64,000 bases of DNA, from positions 1 through 64,000 of the forward strand of contig JAJDZD010000053.1 in NCBI GenBank assembly GCA_022824865.1, given 5' to 3'. The notes beneath the pieces were generated by a model, which saw nothing but the letters and a program-made list of their open reading frames with translations, had not been told where the DNA came from and ran no database searches. This document shows, one piece after another, positions 58,203-64,000 of this stretch (positions are counted from its first letter, which is position 1; every line of letters begins with the position of its first letter). This DNA is from Chloroflexota bacterium. GTDB lineage: Bacteria > Chloroflexota > UBA11872. Made by a program: the position numbers and the translations under genes.

Positions 58203-58627
58203 TCGCCATCGACACCAACGTGCTGATATATGCCCACCGGGGCGAGACCGACTGGCATCACCTGGCCGTATCGCGGCTGGTTGCGTTGGCCGAGGGCGCC
58301 GAGCGATGGGGCCTGCCCGTGTTTTGCCTTACCGAGTTCCTGCGGGTCACCACCCACGAACGCGTGTTTCGGCCGCCGTCCACGCTTGAGCAAGCCACGG
58401 CGTTTATCAGCGGACTCGCGAAGGCTCCCAGCTGCGAGGTCGTGCGGCCCGGTCCTGGGTTCCTCGAACTTCTGGCGGAAACCGCGCGCCAGGCCAACGC
58501 CCGCGGCAACCTGATCTTTGATGCGCAGATCGCCGCCCTGTGCCTGGAACACGGCATCGACACGGTGCTTACGAACGACCGCGACTTCAGTCGCTTCAAG
58601 CACTTGCGCGTCCAAACGCTCGACTAG
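58199..58627 (+). CDS. PIN-domain toxin (VapC)
   Basis: MIAIDTNVLIYAHRGETDWHHLA; LIFDAQIAALCLEHGIDTVLTNDRDFSRF; 4-bp overlap with the antitoxin. Confidence 0.94.
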   Translation: MIAIDTNVLIYAHRGETDWHHLAVSRLVALAEGAERWGLPVFCLTEFLRVTTHERVFRPPSTLEQATAFISGLAKAPSCEVVRPGPGFLELLAETARQANARGNLIFDAQIAALCLEHGIDTVLTNDRDFSRFKHLRVQTLD

Positions 58628-58766
58628 CGGCCGGCGTTCCTTCGGTACCTACGCGAGCGCCACCGCGGCGCCTCAGACGCGTCCGCCGTCCTCGCAAACC
58701 CGTCCCAGGCTCCGCCTTCTGTAAGAGTGGCCCGCCTAGCCGTTCGGCCCCACCCCGGACTCGCTT

Positions 58767-58930
58767 CACCGCGGTACGGTCCGTCTCCGACTTAGCCGAC
58801 ACGTCCACAATCCGAGCGGCCCCATCCGCGTCGAAGTGCGTAAACGAATGCCTGGCTAATCCGGTGGTTAAGTCCCTGCGCCCCAGGAGAAACGATCTGT
58901 CCCATTCTGCCGCGCCCCCCGGCATTCGGG
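58767..58930 (-). pseudogene. duplicated moaC 5' end plus upstream region
   Basis: [28 protein letters not shown] then sequence diverges; nucleotide match to 57501..57672; start codon TTG changed to TTA. Confidence 0.88.
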
Positions 58931-58948
58931 GGTGGACAAACTCAGATA

Positions 58949-58968
58949 GACTAGTCTTCAGTCTAGTC
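58949..58968. promoter_or_regulatory. inverted repeat upstream of a Phd/YefM-type TA pair, candidate operator
   Basis: GACTAG tcttcagt CTAGTC, 38 bp upstream of ATG 59006. Confidence 0.45.
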
Positions 58969-59005
58969 AGTTCAGGATCCGTCTGAAGCCGGCCCGGAGG
59001 AATGC

Positions 59006-59266
59006 ATGGACAACGTGTGGCAGGTACAGGAAGCCAAGGCGCGATTCAGCGAACTGCTGGCAACCAGCATCGCCGAAGGACCGCAGATCGTGACCAGGCG
59101 AGGCGTCGAAACCGCCGTACTCGTCCCCATTGAGCACTGGCGACGCCTTGAGCGCCTTACCCGCCCCAACCTCAAGGAACTGCTGCTCGCGCCCGAACCG
59201 CGCACCGAAACTCTCACCCCGCCGCGACGTCAACTCCCACGTCGTGCCGTCCCGCAGTTCGACTAG
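59006..59266 (+). CDS. Phd/YefM-type antitoxin
   Basis: VWQVQEAKARFSELLATSIAEGPQIVTRRGVETAVLVPIEHWRRL. Confidence 0.93.
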   Translation: MDNVWQVQEAKARFSELLATSIAEGPQIVTRRGVETAVLVPIEHWRRLERLTRPNLKELLLAPEPRTETLTPPRRQLPRRAVPQFD

Positions 59267-59267
59267 C

Positions 59268-59693
59268 GTGTACCTGCTCGACACGAACGTCGTCTCTGAA
59301 CTGCGTCGCCCGCGTCCCAACCCGGCCGTCCTCGACTGGATTCAGTCGGAGCCCGCCGATCACCTCTACCTGTCCGCCGTCACCGTCGGTGAGATCCAGG
59401 CTGGCATCGAGATCACCCGTGAGCAGGACCCCGCCAGGGCGGAGCAACTGGAAGCCTGGCTCGACCGAGTGCAATTGAGCTACGACGTACTGGCCGTAGA
59501 CGCCCCTGCCTTTCGGATCTGGGCCAGGCTCATGCACCGCCAGTCCGACACCCTCATGCAGGACGCCCTCATAGCCGCCGTCGCCACCGTCCACCGCCTC
59601 ACCGTCGTCACCCGCAACACCCGCGACTTCCACCACCTCCACGTCCCCACCCTCAACCCCTTCCAGCCACACTCGCACCAAGCTGTCCCCTGA
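59268..59693 (+). CDS. PIN-domain toxin (VapC), GTG start
   Basis: VYLLDTNVVSELRRPRPNPAVLDWIQ...YLSAVTVGEIQAGIE; MQDALIAAVATVHRLTVVTRNTRDF. Confidence 0.94.
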   Translation: MYLLDTNVVSELRRPRPNPAVLDWIQSEPADHLYLSAVTVGEIQAGIEITREQDPARAEQLEAWLDRVQLSYDVLAVDAPAFRIWARLMHRQSDTLMQDALIAAVATVHRLTVVTRNTRDFHHLHVPTLNPFQPHSHQAVP

Positions 59694-60236
59694 GTGCAAT
59701 GCGCCGTGGTGTTCCAGTAGACATCGGAGCCTCGTGTACAGCGATATGCCGCGCTCCCTAGCCCGGACGGAGCAGCAAGAGACACGAGCCTCGATTACTT
59801 CGTGCGGGGTTGTCCGTTTGCCACGCGGATAGCGAAGCGTGTCCCCGGACGCTGGCCGCGGCGAGATGTCGCCCCAGCCAAGAGCGCGCGCGACCACGCA
59901 GTTCCATCACCGACCGTCGCATTGGCCTTCGGAGAAGCTTCGCTTGAACTCGTCGAACGGCCGGACTCTCCCAAGATCCGCGAATCGAGCGACCGCTTCG
60001 CACCTCCCTGGTCGGACAACCGTCCGCCAGTCACAAGCCCGTTGCCCTGACTGGAATTCGTACACCTGCCGCTTGTACCGGACAATCGTTGCTCGGCCGC
60101 ACATATCCGGCCGTCGGTTCGAACACTCTAACTAGGTAGGGAAAATCCAGATGCGCTTTCCAGTGTTTTTCATGGCCTGCCAACATGGCCACGCTACCCA
60201 CAGGGAATCCTGATTCCGACAATCGCGCCCGCACTC

Positions 60237-63200
60237 TTGGCCCACACGCTGGTCTTGACGCTGACGTCCATCTGGAAGAATCGGCGCATTGCTGCGTGCG
60301 TGCTGCTCGCCTTTGCGACTGCAGCCACACTACTCTCTTCGTGCGGTCCGCCGGCGCCAGCGGCTTCTCCCGCTTCGCCAACACCAACCACGCCAGTCGT
60401 CGCTTCAGCGGTCGGGACTCCGTCCGCGACGACTCCTTCCGTCGAAAACTCGAGACCACCCACCACCTCGCCGGCGACCCGACCGGCGGCAACAGCCGCA
60501 CCGGCCCCAACCAGCGGCCTCGCGCCGAGCCCTCGCCCAACCGCTGGCCCCTCGCCGAGTCCGTTGCCAACCGCTTCGCCGACGCCCACGCTCGCCGTCA
60601 CAGCCAATCCACCTGAACAAGCTCACGCGCGGCAGATCGGATTCGACCTGGGCGATCGCAGCTTCTACGAAGCCACTTGGCGAGATGTATTCGAAACCCT
60701 CTCCCCGCCCGAGCAATCGTGCATACGGAATGAACTGGACGCGGGACAGCTGACCTCCGCACTCCAAGGCCCCCTACTCCGGTTCTTTACGTTTCCGGCG
60801 CCCTGGCAAGTGGCCTTCTTTCGCTGTCTCGACCACGAGACCGGTCTGTTCTTGCTGATCTATTGGCTGGGCGAAGGATCGGAAGGGAGCACCGCCAACA
60901 GCATCAGTTGCGCACAAGCCTCGCTGGATGAAGGCGACGTTGTGAACTATGTCGCTGGCACTCTTCTTGATGCCGATCCTGACGACGTTAACTTATCCAG
61001 AGCCGTGTATCGCAGCCTGCTCGAATGCAACATACGACCGCTTCGCGACCAACAGCCTCACTCCGGTGGCGGTGGAACGAAAGTTACAGATTTGTGCATC
61101 TACAGCAGGTTCAGCGAAACACTCCAAGCATTGATGCTGGGACGGACGCCTGAAGACATCTCCCAGTCGTTGCAAGAACAGGTATTTGCCTGCCTGGAAG
61201 CTGACTCCGTGGCGCGACTCTTGTTCGCGGTGCTTCCTACGGCGGCAGGTGGCGTTCTTCCGGAGCAAGAGGACTGCGTGCGAAATATGTTCGATGATGC
61301 CGCAATTGCTCGCGGCATATTGTTCCCATCCAATCCAGACCGAGCAGCAGCCACCCAGGAACTAGTCGATGGACTGCGCACCTGCATTCCAGAGCTTGAG
61401 CTATCTGGCGAAGACGCACATCCGGTGGAACGTTATATGGAGCATTGGAGTTCCAACGAAAGTTCGTGCCTGACCGTCGAAGTCGGAGAGACGTTCTTGG
61501 ATCTGGTATTGGGCAAGCCGTTTCGGCCGGACCCGGAAATCGTCATGACGGTGCAGAGTTGCTTCGTACTTCCAACGGCCGCGGCAATATCGCTGGCAAT
61601 CGTTTCCCAGGAGCTTGATGGACTAACCGGTGAACACCAGACGTGTGTCCAGTCGCTTCTCGCCGACACAGAATTTGAGATCGCGCTGCTGCCTGGCCAA
61701 AGGCTGGCAAGCTCCCCTGAATTTCAGGATTTTGCTTCGGGTTATCGCGCCTGTATTGCGGACGCGATCGCCTCAGGCGAGAAAACAACCGACGACCATC
61801 CAAGCGGTGTACTGCCACTTTGGCGATTCTCGACCGGCGGCACAATCGCATGGGCCCCATCCGTAAATGACGGTGTGGCGTACGTCGTATCCGATGACCA
61901 AATCGTCTACGCCATTGACGCTGGAACGGGCGAAGGAATGTGGACCTTTGACGCTGGCGGCGAAGTGAGATCCCCGCCGGTTATCGCCGATGGCGTGCTC
62001 TACGTCGAATCCACAAGCCACGTCAATGGGTTGAATCAAGTCCATGCGTTAAATGTGTCCACCGGCGAACTGTTCTGGCGTTTCGATGCCGGACCTGAAG
62101 CGCAGCCCATGCCAACTGTCGGAGACGGGCTTATCTATGTCAACGTGCGGGTTGGCAACGCACTTAACACGCACGCCTTGGAAGCGCGTTCGGGCAAGGT
62201 CATCTGGATCGCCGACGTACCGATTTCTATCGTAAACAGACTTCGCCCGACAGTCATCGGGTCCCGGATTTTCATTGCCGCCTTAGGGAATAAATTGCAC
62301 GCGCTGGACTCGGCCACGGGCGCAGTCGCGTGGACATTCGCTCCGGACTTTTATATAGCGGCTCCACCCGTGACTGCAGCAGGACGAGTCTTCCTCACTG
62401 CGGGAACCAGCATTTACGCGCTCGATGAAGTCACCGGGAGACTAATCTGGCAGCATGACTTCTCCTGGTCGTTTTGGCCTGACGGTCAGTTCTTGTCTCA
62501 CGACATTCGGCCGATTGTCGACGAAGACACGGTCTACTTCACAGCCGGCAAAAGCATATATCGCCTGGATGCGGCAACGGGTGAGGTCCTTTGGTCATTT
62601 CAGGTGGGTGGATCAATCGCGACCCCTCCGGCGATCGAGCAGGGAATCGTGTACATCGCTTCGACAGGGAATCAGATATTCGCCAATGATCCATCAAAAG
62701 CTCACTACAAGCCTGAAGAGATCGTCTGGGGTATCGACCTCGGCAACGAGACGCTACACAGTCCGACGGTGGCCAGTGGTGTCCTTTATGCCCAATCCAG
62801 CGACGGAACACTCAAGGCATTCGACGGGGCCACTGGATACCTGCTTTGGGAATCTAACGTCGGTGACTTTCCTGACAATCCATCCTACACCGCAGTGGAC
62901 AATACCGTGTATTCAGCAACCTCGGATGGCAGTGTATTTGCTATCGCTACGTCTCCAATTCCTGTCCCCACTGAGATGCAGGATGTGCCGGAGACGCGTG
63001 AGTCTGAACAACCTCAAGTACCGCTAACTGCACAAACATCTGATGACCTGGCAAGCCAGGACTTTGACACGTATTCGATGGCATTTAACGACGATGGCGC
63101 AAGCATCAACGCAAATCGAAGCGGATATGAGCTGACCATGGCTGCGAATTGGGAACCACCCAAGAACCTCGTGCAGTGGACGCCGGACGGATCGCGAATT

Positions 63201-64000
63201 CTCTTCGGCGTGGGTCCGAAGATATTTCAAGTGCAGGCGGATGGATCGGGACTTCGGCACCTCGTCGACGCCAGCACTCACATGCGCCAGGTCGCCGGAG
63301 CGGCATACGAAGACTGGGCGCTGCACGCCATCCAGATCTCGCCGGACGGGAAGAATCTGGCCTATTCAACGTTCGAACATCCGGATCGCCCCGCAGGTCG
63401 TTCGCTGCCAGACGCGTTTGAATACGAGATTGGAACACTGCAGATTGACGGAGAGCATCGGAAGTCGTTAACGAGAAACTACGCTTATGATGACTATCCG
63501 GCCTGGTCTCCCGATGGCTCGCGGGTTGCATTTGTTCAGTGGGATTTTGACTCGGGCTACGGCATACGGACTGTCAATACGGACGGCACAGAAGAATCTG
63601 TAGCAGTTCCGGGCTATCTGCTGCCTCGTGCCGCCACGCATAGGCAGACGCCTGTCTGGTCGCCCAATGGCCGGTATCTTGCGTTTGTGGGTGTCGAGAG
63701 AGAATTAGGACTTGGCCGGGCCATCTACACAGTCGGAGCCGACGGTTCGGACCTGCGGTTTCTGACGGAAACAGCAAGCCCCGCATCATGGTCGCCAGAT
63801 GGCAAGCGAATAGCCTTCGCTAAACCGGACGGCGACAAGCTGGCACTCTTTACGATCGCCGCGGACGGTTCTGACGTACAGCGAATCACCACCGTCGAAC
63901 TGTCCAACGATCGGTTGAAGTACATCGCTGTCAACTATGAGCGAGACCCACCGGGTTCGTCCGGTTACAACGCAAGCAATGGATGGCAACCGCCGAACTT
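60237..64000 (+). CDS. very large lipoprotein: Cys-containing helical repeat region + PQQ-type beta-propeller + TolB/WD40-like propeller; 3' truncated by the window (start uncertain, TTG 60237 or 60255)
   Basis: Single frame (positions divisible by 3) read open from ~60237 to 64000: AACVLLAFATAATLLSSCGPPAPA...(Pro/Thr/Ser linker)...; WRFSTGGTIAWAPSVNDGVAYVVSDDQIVYAIDAGTGEGMWTFDAGG; later WSPDGSRVAFVQW, WSPNGRYLAFVG, WSPDGKRIAFAKPDG. Absent from the supplied track, apparently because it has no stop in the window. Confidence 0.88.
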   Translation, partial: MAHTLVLTLTSIWKNRRIAACVLLAFATAATLLSSCGPPAPAASPASPTPTTPVVASAVGTPSATTPSVENSRPPTTSPATRPAATAAPAPTSGLAPSPRPTAGPSPSPLPTASPTPTLAVTANPPEQAHARQIGFDLGDRSFYEATWRDVFETLSPPEQSCIRNELDAGQLTSALQGPLLRFFTFPAPWQVAFFRCLDHETGLFLLIYWLGEGSEGSTANSISCAQASLDEGDVVNYVAGTLLDADPDDVNLSRAVYRSLLECNIRPLRDQQPHSGGGGTKVTDLCIYSRFSETLQALMLGRTPEDISQSLQEQVFACLEADSVARLLFAVLPTAAGGVLPEQEDCVRNMFDDAAIARGILFPSNPDRAAATQELVDGLRTCIPELELSGEDAHPVERYMEHWSSNESSCLTVEVGETFLDLVLGKPFRPDPEIVMTVQSCFVLPTAAAISLAIVSQELDGLTGEHQTCVQSLLADTEFEIALLPGQRLASSPEFQDFASGYRACIADAIASGEKTTDDHPSGVLPLWRFSTGGTIAWAPSVNDGVAYVVSDDQIVYAIDAGTGEGMWTFDAGGEVRSPPVIADGVLYVESTSHVNGLNQVHALNVSTGELFWRFDAGPEAQPMPTVGDGLIYVNVRVGNALNTHALEARSGKVIWIADVPISIVNRLRPTVIGSRIFIAALGNKLHALDSATGAVAWTFAPDFYIAAPPVTAAGRVFLTAGTSIYALDEVTGRLIWQHDFSWSFWPDGQFLSHDIRPIVDEDTVYFTAGKSIYRLDAATGEVLWSFQVGGSIATPPAIEQGIVYIASTGNQIFANDPSKAHYKPEEIVWGIDLGNETLHSPTVASGVLYAQSSDGTLKAFDGATGYLLWESNVGDFPDNPSYTAVDNTVYSATSDGSVFAIATSPIPVPTEMQDVPETRESEQPQVPLTAQTSDDLASQDFDTYSMAFNDDGASINANRSGYELTMAANWEPPKNLVQWTPDGSRILFGVGPKIFQVQADGSGLRHLVDASTHMRQVAGAAYEDWALHAIQISPDGKNLAYSTFEHPDRPAGRSLPDAFEYEIGTLQIDGEHRKSLTRNYAYDDYPAWSPDGSRVAFVQWDFDSGYGIRTVNTDGTEESVAVPGYLLPRAATHRQTPVWSPNGRYLAFVGVERELGLGRAIYTVGADGSDLRFLTETASPASWSPDGKRIAFAKPDGDKLALFTIAADGSDVQRITTVELSNDRLKYIAVNYERDPPGSSGYNASNGWQPPN

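Noticed and set aside
59907-60104. Minus-strand ORF starting MCGR (SRAP/HMCES-like start)
   Set aside because: No further SRAP motifs; short ORF in intergenic DNA.
60061-60140. CGGTTCGAACACTC resembling a tRNA T-loop
   Set aside because: No pairable T-stem or acceptor stem.
60185-60616. 143-aa ORF MATLPTGNPDSDNRARTLG...
   Set aside because: Out-of-frame shadow of the lipoprotein signal/linker region of the 60237-64000 frame, which continues with propeller motifs.

Overview
High-GC bacterial chromosomal window. Gene content and order (rpsF-ssb-rpsR, dnaE, gyrA, mnmG, moaC, sarcosine-oxidase operon, AOR, many PIN-type toxin-antitoxin pairs) suggest a Chloroflexota-like organism, but taxonomy is inference only. 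Main content: a heterotetrameric sarcosine oxidase operon (soxBDAG); an MBL-fold hydrolase; an AlbA_2/Schlafen-type protein; a DUF433/DUF5615 (VapBC45-like) pair; an IS1595-like transposase remnant; a secreted HELSH protein with two internal Cys-containing repeats; a 3-gene ABC-2 exporter; UDG; rpsF/ssb/rpsR; a PpiC/SurA-like protein; an MFS protein; DnaE; a NYN-domain gene with a probable frameshift; AKR; SMP-30; FitAB-like VapBC; MoaD-like + AOR; a CDF transporter; tandem SRPBCC genes; TfoX; VOC; an ABC exporter; MNT/HEPN; Gfo/Idh; PgsA; a RodZ-like HTH protein; a 4-gene membrane cluster ending in an SPFH/HflK-like protein; MnmG; two tandem DUF4349/DUF11 lipoproteins; NUDIX; GyrA; MoaC; two more VapBC-type pairs; and a >1,250-codon open frame at the 3' edge that the supplied ORF track omits. 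Intergenic DNA carries a MITE-like family with ends GAGACCTTTGCRTAACCC...GGGTTACGCAAAGGTCTC, CCCTCTCCC/GGGAGAGGG palindromic repeats, a ~294-bp tandem array upstream of gyrA, and direct repeats bracketing several single-gene or TA cargo blocks. All family calls come from reading the sequence by eye; no searches were run.
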